Program-made: the position numbers and the translations under genes
In this document: in pieces, positions 1 through 8,379 of the stretch
Position numbering within the stretch: the first letter of the stretch is position 1
Layout of the letters: the number at the start of each line of letters is the position of its first letter
DNA from: UBA1422 sp963676385
Lineage (GTDB): Bacteria; Bacillota; Clostridia; Peptostreptococcales; Anaerovoracaceae
Assembly (NCBI GenBank): GCA_963676385.2
Contig: CAXXMM010000011.1
Span: 62,001-126,000 of the forward strand
Length of the DNA stretch: 64,000 nt
Reading direction: 5' to 3'
The notes under the pieces: model-generated
The model's input: only the letters and a program-made list of their open reading frames with translations
Databases searched by the model: none
Told to the model about the DNA's origin: nothing

Positions 1-222
1 TGCTTCTTTGTTGCCGCCGTATCCTGCTTCACTTTTCAAGTCCTTGTCCAGTGAGGATGCTGCCGCCAGCGTAGTGCCGTTTACATCGTCAATAAGTTGA
101 ACAAAGATGTTCTTATTGCTTCTGAAAACGCAAAGTCTGGGTCTTTCAGGAGTGCCATGCAAAGTTTTCCTGACTCTTTCATGTCTCACGACACGTCGAT
201 CGTTTCTGCTTTCTTTTGCCAT
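1..222 (-). CDS. rplR: Ribosomal protein L18, partial (3' end outside window)
   Basis: The 74 visible codons encode the N-terminal part of large-subunit protein L18, which binds 5S rRNA. The N terminus (MAKESRNDRR) and the following RVRKTLHGTPERPRL stretch match the family. Two in-frame ATGs lie at 228 and 222. The AAGGAG motif sits about 3 nt from the first and 9 nt from the second, so 222 is preferred. It is the last gene of the minus-strand ribosomal operon seen here; rpsE, rpmD and rplO would be expected further left. Confidence 0.93.
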   Translation of the reverse strand, partial: MAKESRNDRRVVRHERVRKTLHGTPERPRLCVFRSNKNIFVQLIDDVNGTTLAAASSLDKDLKSEAGYGGNKEA

Positions 223-239
223 TTTCATTCACTCCTTTC

Positions 240-788
240 TTATTTACCTTTTACTCCGGATTTTCCTTCTTTTTTGCGAACCTTTTCGCCTTCATATCGA
301 ACGCCCTTGCCCTTATATGGCTCCGGCTTTCTCCAGGCTCGAATGTCCGCGGCGTAGTTGCCCACCAGTTCTTTGTTATTGCCTTTGACCACAATTTTGG
401 TAGGTTCAGGAACTTCTACGGTAATTCCCTCAGGGTCTACCATGATAACCGGATGGGAATATCCCAGATTCATGGTAAGCTTTTTACCACTTTTGTCTGC
501 TTTGTATCCTACACCGACCAGTTCCAACTTCTTTTCGAAGCCATTGGTGACACCTTCCACCATATTGGCAATCAAGGTTCTTGCAAGGCCATGTTGGCAT
601 CTGGGTTCCTTGGTATCGCTACTTCTGGAAACCTTCAACACGCCTTCTTCTTGTTCAATTTTGATTAATTTGCTAATCTGCTGTTGCAGTTCGCCTTTGG
701 GTCCTTTGACGGTGACAATATTGTTCTCATCTACCTTGACTTCTACACCGGCAGGAAGAGCAACAGGTTGTTTACCTATTCTTGACAT
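240..788 (-). CDS. rplF: Ribosomal protein L6
   Basis: A 182-residue L6, close to the usual ~178. It starts MSRIGKQPVALPAGVEV and ends in the conserved L6 C-terminal segment PEPYKGKGVRYEGE. L6 sits near the factor-binding region of the large subunit. It lies 12 nt downstream of rpsH and is part of the same transcription unit. Confidence 0.97.
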   Translation of the reverse strand: MSRIGKQPVALPAGVEVKVDENNIVTVKGPKGELQQQISKLIKIEQEEGVLKVSRSSDTKEPRCQHGLARTLIANMVEGVTNGFEKKLELVGVGYKADKSGKKLTMNLGYSHPVIMVDPEGITVEVPEPTKIVVKGNNKELVGNYAADIRAWRKPEPYKGKGVRYEGEKVRKKEGKSGVKGK

Positions 789-800
789 TTCTGATTCCTC

Positions 801-1199
801 CTACCATACATAACAAATCACTTCGCCGCCAACACCTAACTTTCTGGCTTCCTTGTCGCTGATTACTCCATTTGAAGTGGAAATAATCGCAATGCCCAGT
901 CCGCCAAGAACTTTTGGAACGTCGCTGGCCTTGGCATATACCTTCAGGCCCGGCTTTGAGATTTTCTTAATTCCGCTGATTACTTTTTCGTTGTTGGGAC
1001 CATACTTCATTTTGACACGAATGGTTCCCTGTTTATCATCCTCTATCACATCAAATCCATTAATGTATCCTTCTTCGGTGAGAATTCCTGCGATGGACTT
1101 CTTTATTTTTGAAGCCGGAATATCAACCGTTTCATGTCGTACAGTATTGGCATTTCTGATTCTAGTAAGCATATCTGCTATTGGATCTGTCATTGTCAT
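801..1199 (-). CDS. rpsH: Ribosomal protein S8
   Basis: A 132-residue S8 beginning MTMTDPIADMLTRIRNAN, the family N terminus. The open frame extends 14 codons further upstream, but GGAAGGAG sits correctly before the ATG at 1199, so that start is used. S8 binds 16S rRNA helix 21 and in other bacteria also represses its own operon; nothing in the sequence tests that here. Confidence 0.97.
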   Translation of the reverse strand: MTMTDPIADMLTRIRNANTVRHETVDIPASKIKKSIAGILTEEGYINGFDVIEDDKQGTIRVKMKYGPNNEKVISGIKKISKPGLKVYAKASDVPKVLGGLGIAIISTSNGVISDKEARKLGVGGEVICYVW

Positions 1200-1283
1200 A
1201 TCTGTATTTCTCCTTCCTCTACCAGTTTTGCCCCACGGCAACTTAGTAAATTTCCTTAATTCGCTTTTTTGACAACAGTCAGC

Positions 1284-1469
1284 TTACCAACTTGCTTTTT
1301 TCACGCCGGGGATCTCACCTTTGTACGCCAATTCTCTAAAGCAGATACGGCAAATGCCATACTTTTTAAGAACTGAATGAGGTCTTCCGCAGATTTTGCA
1401 TCTGGTATAAGCTCTGGTCGGAAACTTGGGTTTTCTCTGTTGTCTTACTTTAAGAGATGTTTTAGCCAT
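1284..1469 (-). CDS. rpsN: Ribosomal protein S14, zinc-binding short form
   Basis: A 61-residue S14 of the short zinc-ribbon type, with cysteines at about residues 24, 27, 40 and 43 (CxxC, 12 residues, CxxC). The long form found in Proteobacteria is about 100 residues and lacks these cysteines. It lies 84 nt upstream of rpsH, a little wider than other gaps in this operon. Confidence 0.96.
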   Translation of the reverse strand: MAKTSLKVRQQRKPKFPTRAYTRCKICGRPHSVLKKYGICRICFRELAYKGEIPGVKKASW

Positions 1470-1478
1470 TGTTCCCTC

Positions 1479-2021
1479 CTACTTCTCAAACGGCATACCC
1501 AGAAGTTGCAATAATGCTAATGCTTCTTCATCGGTTTTTGCCGTCGTTGTAAATACAATGTTCATACCCTTGACCATTTCGACTTTGTCGAAGTGAATTT
1601 CCGGGAAAATGAGCTGTTCTTTCACGCCCATGGAATAGTTCCCACGGCCATCAAAAGCGTTTTTGCTCACGCCTTTAAAGTCTCGCACTCTGGGAAGAGC
1701 GATATTGAATAACTTATCTGCAAATTCATACATTCTGTCGCCTCGTAATGTCACCTTGGTGCCTACCGGCATGCCTTGTCTGACTTTGAAGTTTGCAATG
1801 GACTTTTTCGCGGTTGTTACAACCGGTCTTTGTCCGGCAATCAGGCCCAGTTCTTCCACAGCGCCTTCCATCAATTTTGCATTGTCCTTTGCTTCGCCAA
1901 GGCCAATATTGAGGGTAATTTTCACCAATTTAGGAACATCCATTACGTTTTCGTACTTGAACTGTTCTATCAAGGCTTTGAATGCTTCATTTTGATATCT
2001 TTCTTTCATTCTGGCTGCCAA
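1479..2021 (-). CDS. rplE: Ribosomal protein L5
   Basis: A 180-residue L5, the 5S rRNA-binding protein, with the family segments LVKITLNIGLGEA and VTLRGDRMYEF. The first codon is TTG at 2021, about 8 nt from a GGAGG motif; the next in-frame ATG (2009) is too far from it. The start is therefore probably TTG. Confidence 0.95.
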   Translation of the reverse strand: MAARMKERYQNEAFKALIEQFKYENVMDVPKLVKITLNIGLGEAKDNAKLMEGAVEELGLIAGQRPVVTTAKKSIANFKVRQGMPVGTKVTLRGDRMYEFADKLFNIALPRVRDFKGVSKNAFDGRGNYSMGVKEQLIFPEIHFDKVEMVKGMNIVFTTTAKTDEEALALLQLLGMPFEK

Positions 2022-2038
2022 AATCGTCTCCTCCTTTC

Positions 2039-2350
2039 TTACTCGATTACATTTCCGTTTTTACGTGCAAATCTTACTTTTTTGTCACCATCCATTTTAT
2101 AACCTACTTTGGTTTTAGTTGGTGTCTTGCCTTTGCCTTCTAAAAGCACAACGTTAGACACATGAATGGGTCCTTCCTGATGCTTAATTTCAGCAGCAGC
2201 GGTCCGAGATTGTTTTTGGTGCTTGGTTTGCATGTTGATGCCTTCCACAAGTACCTTATCGTCTTTGGGCATGGCCTTAATAACCTTGCCTTTTTTCCCT
2301 TTGTCTTTTCCGGTAATAATCATTACCATATCATCTTTTTTTATTCGCAT
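2039..2350 (-). CDS. rplX: Ribosomal protein L24
   Basis: A 103-residue L24 with the KOW-type N terminus (IKKDDMVMIITGKDKGKKGK) that nucleates 50S assembly. Normal length for the family. It lies between rplN and rplE in the canonical order. Confidence 0.97.
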   Translation of the reverse strand: MRIKKDDMVMIITGKDKGKKGKVIKAMPKDDKVLVEGINMQTKHQKQSRTAAAEIKHQEGPIHVSNVVLLEGKGKTPTKTKVGYKMDGDKKVRFARKNGNVIE

Positions 2351-2361
2351 GCTGTCACCTC

Positions 2362-2730
2362 CTATAATACTTCCGGTGCCAGGGACACGATCTTCATGAA
2401 GTTCTTGTCTCTCAGCTCTCTGGCAACGGGTCCGAATATACGAGTTCCAACCGGATTCTTGTCCTCTTTGATGATGACTGCTGCGTTCTGGTCAAATTTC
2501 ACATAACTGCCGTCTGCTCTTCGGGCACCATGTTTTGTTCTAACCACAACCGCTTTGACAACTTCACCTTTTTTGACTAAACCGCCGGGTGTTGCTTGCT
2601 TCACGGCACATACAATAATATCTCCGATATTTGCATACTGACGGCTTGTTCCGCCAAGGATACGAATACACAAAAGTTCTTTTGCACCGGAATTGTCAGC
2701 GACTCTTAGTCTACTCTCTACCTGAATCAT
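2362..2730 (-). CDS. rplN: Ribosomal protein L14
   Basis: A 122-residue L14, exactly the usual length, starting MIQVESRLRVADNSGAKE and ending REKNF-like (REL RDKNFMKIVSLAPEVL). It forms part of the inter-subunit bridge. Canonical position after rpsQ. Confidence 0.98.
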   Translation of the reverse strand: MIQVESRLRVADNSGAKELLCIRILGGTSRQYANIGDIIVCAVKQATPGGLVKKGEVVKAVVVRTKHGARRADGSYVKFDQNAAVIIKEDKNPVGTRIFGPVARELRDKNFMKIVSLAPEVL

Positions 2731-2744
2731 AATCTGGTGCCTCC

Positions 2745-3014
2745 TTACTTCACTTTTTCAACGATGTTGACAAGTCTCCATCTCTTACCGCGAGATAGGG
2801 GTCTTGTCTCCATAATTCTGACTTTATCGCCAATATTGCATTCGTTGTTCTCATCATGAGCCTTTACCTTTTTGGTGGTCTTGACTGACTTACCATAAAG
2901 GGAATGTCTTACGAAGTCTTCCAATGCAACAACCACAGTCTTGTCCATCTTGTCACTAACAACCAAGCCAACTCTGGTCTTCCTTCTGTTTCGATCTTGT
3001 GTTTCAACTGTCAT
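2745..3014 (-). CDS. rpsQ: Ribosomal protein S17
   Basis: An 89-residue S17 with the core KTRVGLVVSDKMDKTVVVA and the signature ETRPLSRGKRWRLV. GGAGG lies 7 nt before the ATG. Located between rpmC and rplN as in the standard S10 operon. Confidence 0.98.
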   Translation of the reverse strand: MTVETQDRNRRKTRVGLVVSDKMDKTVVVALEDFVRHSLYGKSVKTTKKVKAHDENNECNIGDKVRIMETRPLSRGKRWRLVNIVEKVK

Positions 3015-3030
3015 AATTCATCCTCCTTTC

Positions 3031-3231
3031 TTACTTGGTTTGTCCAAGCTCATTTTCTCTGATAATAGTTTTAACTCTTGCAATATTTCTCTTGACTTCT
3101 CTCATTTTAATCGGGTTCTCAAGTTGCCCGGTTACATGCTGGAATCTCATATTGAACAAGTCTTTCTTCATTTTAGCCAGTTCAGCATTTAGTTCCAGAT
3201 CTGTCATTTCTCTCATTTTCTTCAGTTCCAT
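3031..3231 (-). CDS. rpmC: Ribosomal protein L29
   Basis: A 66-residue L29 (MELKKMREMTDLELNAELAK) ending in the conserved VKRNIARVKTII helix. Its ATG overlaps the rplP stop codon (TAATG), which suggests translational coupling. L29 lies at the polypeptide exit tunnel. Confidence 0.97.
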   Translation of the reverse strand: MELKKMREMTDLELNAELAKMKKDLFNMRFQHVTGQLENPIKMREVKRNIARVKTIIRENELGQTK

Positions 3232-3665
3232 TATGCTTCACCACCCTCTGCTTGTTCTTCTTCCTTCATGATGAACTTACATCTAATTGGAAGTTTATGC
3301 ATGGCCAGTCTTATGGCTTCTCTGGCCTGAGCTTCGGTAACGCCTTCGATTTCAAACATTACTCTGCCCGGCTTAACAACGGCTACCCAGTAGTCCGGAG
3401 CACCTTTACCGGAACCCATTCGGACTTCTGCAGGTTTCTTGGTTACAGATTTGTGCGGAAAAATCATAATATATACTTTCCCGCCTCTTTTGATTGAACG
3501 GGTCATAGCGATTCTGGCCGCTTCAATCTGATTTGCAGTAATCCAGGCGGGTTCAAGGGCTACAAGACCGTACTTACCATATGCAATGGTGTTGCCTCGT
3601 GTCGCCTTGCCTGTCATTCTGCCTCTATGGACTCTTCGTCGCTTCACGCGTTTTGGCATTAACAT
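3231..3665 (-). CDS. rplP: Ribosomal protein L16
   Basis: A 144-residue L16 with the family N terminus MPKRVKRRRVHRGRMTGKA. Two close ATGs exist at 3665 and 3659; GGAGG lies 8 nt before the first, so translation probably starts MLMPKRV. The 3' end overlaps rpmC. Confidence 0.97.
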   Translation of the reverse strand: MLMPKRVKRRRVHRGRMTGKATRGNTIAYGKYGLVALEPAWITANQIEAARIAMTRSIKRGGKVYIMIFPHKSVTKKPAEVRMGSGKGAPDYWVAVVKPGRVMFEIEGVTEAQAREAIRLAMHKLPIRCKFIMKEEEQAEGGEA

Positions 3666-3690
3666 GGCTTATTCCTCCTTTCGCCGCTGT

Positions 3691-4626
3691 CTATTCTTCA
3701 ACCTGTTCAGTCACAGCATTTACCTCTGCAGCTTGAACGGCTGGCTCTTCAACTTTTGATTTGGGTTGGGGGGCTGGGGTATTTCGAACCCTTGGATTAA
3801 CAGCCTTTGGCAGTTCAGGTTTGTCATATTGGCCGCCGCGACGTCTATTGTCACGATTGTCACGTTGCCCGCCTGCCGGTCGATCCCCGTCTCTCCGAGG
3901 TCTTCTGTCATCCCGTTTGTCCCCGTCTCTACGAGGTCTTCTGTCACCACGTCGTTCGTCTTGTTTTTCTTCCCTGATTGCACTTTGCAATCCTTTATCC
4001 AAGATTTCTCCATGGTTGATCCAAACTTTGACACCAATTTTTCCATAGGTGGTGTCCGCTTCTGCAAACCCATAATCAATATCGGCTCTCAATGTATGAA
4101 GGGGCACATTGCCTTCACTGTACTTCTCGCTTCTGGCAATTTCTGCACCGCCCAATCTACCGGCTACCAGCACTTTAATGCCTTTTGCATTGGCTTTCAT
4201 GGTTCTGCCGATGGCTTGTTTCATTGCTCTTCTGAAAGAAATTCTCTTTTCCAACGCTTGTGCAATACTTTCAGCAGTTAACTGGGCATCCATTTCTGCT
4301 CTTCTAATTTCTCTGATATCAATGGATACAGTTTTCTTTGTCAGCTTTTCAATGTCTTTCTTCAACTTGTCAATGCCATCACCGGCTCTGCCAATGACCA
4401 TACCCGGCTTTCCTGCCAGAATGGTGATACGCATTTGATTCTCAGCCGCCCTCTCAATAAGCACTCTGGAAACGCCGGCTGCATAAAGTTTTTTCTTTAC
4501 AAATTCTCTGATTTGATGATCTTCAACCAGAAAATCCGCAAAGCTGCCTTTTTCTGCATACCATTTGGAGTCCCAGTCTTTAATGATACCAACTCTGAGA
4601 CCATGTGGACTTACTTTCTGACCCAT
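3691..4626 (-). CDS. rpsC: Ribosomal protein S3 with long charged C-terminal tail
   Basis: S3 binds the head of the 30S subunit and helps form the mRNA entry channel. Residues 1-215 are a normal S3 (MGQKVSPHGLRVGIIKDWDS; KH-domain GMVIGRAGDGIDKLKKDIEK). After KVWINHGEILDKGLQSAIREE the protein continues for roughly 95 more residues, giving 311 against the usual 210-240. The tail is rich in Arg and Asp and includes two copies of a 12-residue unit (RRPRRDGD...), then a Pro/Lys and finally a Glu-rich end. It overlaps rplV by 1 nt. The frame is uninterrupted, so the tail looks genuine. Confidence 0.96.
   Translation of the reverse strand: MGQKVSPHGLRVGIIKDWDSKWYAEKGSFADFLVEDHQIREFVKKKLYAAGVSRVLIERAAENQMRITILAGKPGMVIGRAGDGIDKLKKDIEKLTKKTVSIDIREIRRAEMDAQLTAESIAQALEKRISFRRAMKQAIGRTMKANAKGIKVLVAGRLGGAEIARSEKYSEGNVPLHTLRADIDYGFAEADTTYGKIGVKVWINHGEILDKGLQSAIREEKQDERRGDRRPRRDGDKRDDRRPRRDGDRPAGGQRDNRDNRRRGGQYDKPELPKAVNPRVRNTPAPQPKSKVEEPAVQAAEVNAVTEQVEE
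3885..3956. repeat. Two tandem 36-bp units in the rpsC 3' region
   Basis: The segment beginning CCCCGTCTCT at 3885 recurs at 3921, giving a 36-bp (12-codon) tandem duplication that encodes the RRPRRDGD units of the S3 tail. The copies differ at a few bases, so the duplication is not brand new. Confidence 0.8.
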
Positions 4627-4985
4627 TACTGAACCTCCGTTTCTGATTTCTTGTCTTTAAGCGTCACGCTGATGTGGCTGCTTCTCTTTAGAATCATCGA
4701 TGCTCTGCCCTGTGCTCCGGCCCGCCATCTTTTCATGGTTGGGCCCTGGTTGGCAATGATTTCTGCAACGTACAGTTCATCCGGATTCATGTCAAAATTG
4801 TTTTCCGCGTTGGCAGCAGCTGACTTCACAACTTTTTCTACCAATTGAGCACCCTTTCCGGGTGTAAACTTTAATATGGTCAATGCCTCGCTTAACTTCT
4901 TACCTCTCACTAGGTCTGCAACAGGCTGTAATTTTACAGGAGACATTTTGACATATTTTGCAATTGCTCTTGCTTCCATTTTCAT
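4626..4985 (-). CDS. rplV: Ribosomal protein L22
   Basis: A 119-residue L22 (EARAIAKYVKMSPVKLQPVA) with the long beta-hairpin region ending RSSHISVTL that reaches into the exit tunnel. The stop overlaps the rpsC start by one base, so the two are likely translationally coupled. Confidence 0.97.
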   Translation of the reverse strand: MKMEARAIAKYVKMSPVKLQPVADLVRGKKLSEALTILKFTPGKGAQLVEKVVKSAAANAENNFDMNPDELYVAEIIANQGPTMKRWRAGAQGRASMILKRSSHISVTLKDKKSETEVQ

Positions 4986-4994
4986 TGTTCTCCT

Positions 4995-5276
4995 TTACTT
5001 CTTACCTTTGACTTTTCTGTCAGATGCATGACCTCTGTAGGTACGGGTCGGAGCAAACTCTCCAAGTCTGTGACCTACCATGTCTTCCGTGATATACACA
5101 GGAACATGTCTTTTTCCGTCATGGACCGCAATTGTATGTCCCACCATTTGAGGGAAAATGGTCGATGGTCTTGACCATGTCTTAATGACTTTCTTTTCGT
5201 TGGCAACGTTCATCTGATCAATGTTCTTAAGCAGTTTTTCGTTGACGAAAGGTCCCTTTTTCAGTGATCTACCCAT
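4995..5276 (-). CDS. rpsS: Ribosomal protein S19
   Basis: A 93-residue S19 with the family start MGRSLKKGPFVNEKLL and the signature KLGEFAPTRTYRGHA-like segment (GHRLGEFAPTRTYRGHASD). Normal length and position. Confidence 0.98.
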   Translation of the reverse strand: MGRSLKKGPFVNEKLLKNIDQMNVANEKKVIKTWSRPSTIFPQMVGHTIAVHDGKRHVPVYITEDMVGHRLGEFAPTRTYRGHASDRKVKGKK

Positions 5277-5292
5277 TATCTATGCTCCTTCC

Positions 5293-6126
5293 TTATTTTT
5301 CGTTCCTTCGCTTCACAATATATTTATCGGAATCCTTCTTTTTCTTTCTGGTCTTGTAACCCAATGCAGGTTTACCCCACGGGGTTACTGGGCTGACACG
5401 ACCAATTCCGGTTTTCCCTTCACCACCACCATGAGGGTGATCGTTGGGGTTCATGACGGAACCTCTAACAGTAGGTCGAATGCCCATGTGACGTTTCCGT
5501 CCGGCCTTTCCGATTTGGATGTTTCCGTGATCCTCATTGCCTACTTCTCCGATAGTGGCTCGACAGTCAATTCTGACTCTTCGAACTTCACCGGAAGGAA
5601 GACGAACCTGCGCATACTTTTCTTCTTTTGCCATAAGTTGTGCGGCATTTCCAGCAGCACGAACCATTTGTGCACCTTTTCCCGGTTTCATCTCAATATT
5701 GTGAATCATGGTACCCACCGGGATGTTGGCTAGGGGTAAAGTGTTTCCTATTTTAATGTCTGCTTTTGGTCCGGATACAATGACATCTCCAACCTTAAGG
5801 TTTAAAGGTGCTATTATGTACCGTTTTTCGCCATCTGCATAAAAGATTAATGCGATATTGGCACTTCTGTTTGGATCATACTCGATGGTTGCCACTTTTC
5901 CAGGCACATCATCTTTATCCCGCTTGAAGTCGATGATTCGATATTTGGCTCGATACCCACCACCCTTATGCCTGACAGTGATTCTTCCGGAAGCATTCCT
6001 GCCGGAGTGCTTCTTCAAAGTAACTGTCAAAGATTTTTCAGGTGTGCTTGTTGTAATTTCTTCAAAAGTCGAAACCGTCATCCCTCTTAAACCGGGAGTA
6101 GTTGGCTTGTATTTTTTAATTCCCAT
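5293..6126 (-). CDS. rplB: Ribosomal protein L2
   Basis: A 277-residue L2, essential for the peptidyl-transferase centre. It carries the GRITVRHKGGGYRAKYR N-terminal and the C-terminal signature PHGGGEGKTGIGR, followed by a basic tail. Normal length. Confidence 0.98.
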   Translation of the reverse strand: MGIKKYKPTTPGLRGMTVSTFEEITTSTPEKSLTVTLKKHSGRNASGRITVRHKGGGYRAKYRIIDFKRDKDDVPGKVATIEYDPNRSANIALIFYADGEKRYIIAPLNLKVGDVIVSGPKADIKIGNTLPLANIPVGTMIHNIEMKPGKGAQMVRAAGNAAQLMAKEEKYAQVRLPSGEVRRVRIDCRATIGEVGNEDHGNIQIGKAGRKRHMGIRPTVRGSVMNPNDHPHGGGEGKTGIGRVSPVTPWGKPALGYKTRKKKKDSDKYIVKRRNEK

Positions 6127-6144
6127 TTCTTCCTACCTCCAGTA

Positions 6145-6435
6145 CTATAGGCCTTGGAAAAATTCGATTTGCTTGCTCTTCTCAGTCAGCGTTACAATCG
6201 CTTTCTTGGAAGCAGCCGTCATACCTACGTTTTTTCCCATTCGCTTCAATTTTCCGTTTACGTTCATAATGTTGACTTTTTCAACATCCACATCGAAGAT
6301 TTCTTCAACTGCCATCTTCACCTGGGTTTTGTTGGCGTCTACTGCTACCTTAAATGTATATTTTCTATCCTGAACATCCGCCATGCTTCTCTCGGAGATG
6401 ACCGGTTTCAGTATAATGTCGTAAGGGGTTCTCAT
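6145..6435 (-). CDS. rplW: Ribosomal protein L23
   Basis: A 96-residue L23 (PYDIILKPVISERSM) located at the exit tunnel, where trigger factor and SRP dock. Its ATG overlaps the rplD stop by one base. Confidence 0.97.
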   Translation of the reverse strand: MRTPYDIILKPVISERSMADVQDRKYTFKVAVDANKTQVKMAVEEIFDVDVEKVNIMNVNGKLKRMGKNVGMTAASKKAIVTLTEKSKQIEFFQGL

Positions 6436-7058
6436 TATGAATATACCTCCTCAATTTTATTCACAGCATCCTTGGTGATGATGAAATTCGTATGGTTGAT
6501 AATTTCATATACATTCATGGTGGATACCAAAGCTGTACGTACACCCGGAATGTTAGCTGCTGACTTAATCACATTTTCGTCTTTTTCTGCCATGACAATC
6601 AAGGATTTTTTCCCTGCTTTGATGTCTGCCAAAACTTGAATCATTTCTTTGGTCTTTGGTGCATCAAATGTCAGGCTGTCCAAAACGATGATTTCGTTTT
6701 CTACTACTTTTGATGAGAGCGCAGACATCATCGCAAGTCTTCTCAACTTCTTGGGCAATGAATACCTGTAGTCTCGGGGTTTTGGAGCAAATGCCACGCC
6801 GCCGCCAATCTGGCTGGGGTCTGTGGTGCTACCCTGTCTATGTCTGCCGGTTCCCTTCTGTCGGAACGGTTTTCTGCCGCCGCCGCGAACATCGCCTCTT
6901 GTCTTAGCTGACTGAGTGCCTTGTCTTTGGTTTGCCAAGTAGTTCTTTACGACTGCATGAACAGCAAACTGGTTGGGCTCGATGCCAAAAATGTCATCTT
7001 TGAGCTCTATGGTACCGGCATCTTGGCCGGTCATTGTAAGCACATTTACTTTTGCCAT
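6435..7058 (-). CDS. rplD: Ribosomal protein L4
   Basis: A 207-residue L4 with the tunnel loop sequence TRGDVRGGGRKPFRQKGTGR. In Enterobacteria L4 also represses its own S10 operon through the mRNA leader; the structured leader upstream of rpsJ in this window makes a similar role possible but unproven. Confidence 0.97.
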   Translation of the reverse strand: MAKVNVLTMTGQDAGTIELKDDIFGIEPNQFAVHAVVKNYLANQRQGTQSAKTRGDVRGGGRKPFRQKGTGRHRQGSTTDPSQIGGGVAFAPKPRDYRYSLPKKLRRLAMMSALSSKVVENEIIVLDSLTFDAPKTKEMIQVLADIKAGKKSLIVMAEKDENVIKSAANIPGVRTALVSTMNVYEIINHTNFIITKDAVNKIEEVYS

Positions 7059-7082
7059 TGTTGTTTCCTCCTTCCGTACTCT

Positions 7083-7718
7083 CTATTGCTCTTGACCTTT
7101 TACTGCATACTGGACGCGGACCAATCCGCCTTTTCCACCGGGTACTGCACCCTTAATCAGTAATAGGTTTCTGTCTTCAATTACTTTTACCAACTGGACA
7201 TTTTGAACCGTTACGGTATCTCGTCCCATTCTGCCCGGTCCATCATTGCCCTTGAATACTCTGGAAGGATATGTACCTGCGGCCAGTGCGCCTGCAAGTC
7301 TCTTGTGCTTCGAACCATGAGTCATGGGGCCTCTGTGGTGTCCATGTCTCTTAATGTTTCCCTGGGTTCCCTTACCTTTGGAAATCCCTGTTACATCCAT
7401 CAGCTTTCCTTCTTCAAAGGTGTTTACTGTTATGACCTGTCCCAACTCATAAGCGTCACCCTCATCGGGTATAAATTCAACCAAGTGCTTCTTCACATCC
7501 ACACCGGCTTTTTTGAAATGACCGGTCTTTGGTTTGTTCACTCTTTGGGGTTTTGCATCTTCAAAGCCGACTTGCACCGCACTGTATCCATCGGTTTCGA
7601 TGGTTTTGATTTGTGTGACGGTCTGGGGGCCTGCTTCAATCACTGTGACAGGGATGACTTCTCCTGCCTCGGTGAAAATCTGTGTCATGCCGATTTTCTT
7701 GCCCAGTAAAATTTTCAT
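7083..7718 (-). CDS. rplC: Ribosomal protein L3
   Basis: A 211-residue L3 beginning MKILLGKKIGMTQIF, with the conserved GHHRGPMTHGSKHKR segment. The open frame runs 15 codons further upstream, but GGAGG lies just before the ATG at 7718, which also gives the family N terminus. Confidence 0.97.
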   Translation of the reverse strand: MKILLGKKIGMTQIFTEAGEVIPVTVIEAGPQTVTQIKTIETDGYSAVQVGFEDAKPQRVNKPKTGHFKKAGVDVKKHLVEFIPDEGDAYELGQVITVNTFEEGKLMDVTGISKGKGTQGNIKRHGHHRGPMTHGSKHKRLAGALAAGTYPSRVFKGNDGPGRMGRDTVTVQNVQLVKVIEDRNLLLIKGAVPGGKGGLVRVQYAVKGQEQ

Positions 7719-7783
7719 ATTGTAACCTCCTGAATTCTTACAGCGGATTGCTTTCGCAATCATACTAAGGGAGTAGTCCCTCT

Positions 7784-8095
7784 TTATAATTTGATTTCGA
7801 TATCCACGCCAGCGGGCAATTCCAGTTTCGTTAACGCGTCAGTGGTCTTTGCTGTTGCGTTGGTGATGTCAATCAATCTTTTGTGGGTTCTTTGTTCAAA
7901 CTGTTCTCTGCTGTCCTTATATTTGTGGACGGCTCTCAAGATTGTGACAACTTCCTTCTCTGTGGGAAGGGGAATGGGGCCGGAAACCTCAGCGCCGGTT
8001 TTTTTGGCGGTTTCCACGATCTTGGCTGCGGATTGATCCAACAGTGCATGATCATATGCCTTGAGTTTAATTCTGATTTTTTGTAATTCGCTCAT
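7784..8095 (-). CDS. rpsJ: Ribosomal protein S10
   Basis: A 103-residue S10 (IRIKLKAYDHALLDQSAAKI), also known as the NusE transcription factor partner of NusB. It is the first gene of this operon; GGAGG lies 6 nt before the ATG. Unlike many Firmicutes there is no tuf gene directly upstream in this window: a 440-nt non-coding gap and a kinase gene come first. Confidence 0.98.
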   Translation of the reverse strand: MSELQKIRIKLKAYDHALLDQSAAKIVETAKKTGAEVSGPIPLPTEKEVVTILRAVHKYKDSREQFEQRTHKRLIDITNATAKTTDALTKLELPAGVDIEIKL

Positions 8096-8344
8096 TTTTT
8101 TCCTCCTGTTTTGCTTTTTGTACTTTTTCGCTATTCTCGTACAAGGGGTTCAAATGCCTACTTTTCAACGTGTATCGTATCATTGTCAGGTACGGCTTGC
8201 ATCTTACACGTCTCCGTGCGTTTCCCAAATGGAGGCACAAAGCAAAAGTCGGCGAATCCCTTCGCCCCTGTCTGGCAGGGACAATTCTCAGTGGAAATTA
8301 CCTGATAGCTCAGCAACTTCCCACTTCTTCGCCTATTCGCAAGC
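8096..8344 (-). promoter_or_regulatory. Structured 5' leader of the S10 operon
   Basis: From the predicted transcription start to rpsJ there are about 250 nt without a gene. On the minus strand it can form several hairpins: CCCTG/CAGGG at 8266-8280, GGCGAA/TTCGCC at 8251-8266, and TTGTAC/GTACAA at 8118-8144 ending about 12 nt before the rpsJ ribosome binding site. Ribosomal-protein leaders of this kind often bind a product of the operon. No known leader family is claimed. The remaining gap to 8535 shows no gene. Confidence 0.5.
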
Positions 8345-8350
8345 CTTTGT

Positions 8351-8379
8351 AGTATATACCAGTTCTTTTTGTTATGCAA
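8351..8379 (-). promoter_or_regulatory. Sigma-A-type promoter of the S10 operon
   Basis: On the minus strand TTGCAT (8374-8379) and TATACT (8351-8356) are separated by 17 bp, close to the housekeeping consensus. Transcription would start near 8344. Confidence 0.8.

Noticed and set aside
3720..4281. Long open frames on both strands overlapping rpsC
   Set aside because: They lie in other frames of a clear S3 gene with a low-complexity tail that suppresses stops; no ribosome binding site or family match.
5221..5733. 170-codon plus-strand frame opposite rpsS and rplB
   Set aside because: Shadow of two certain ribosomal genes.
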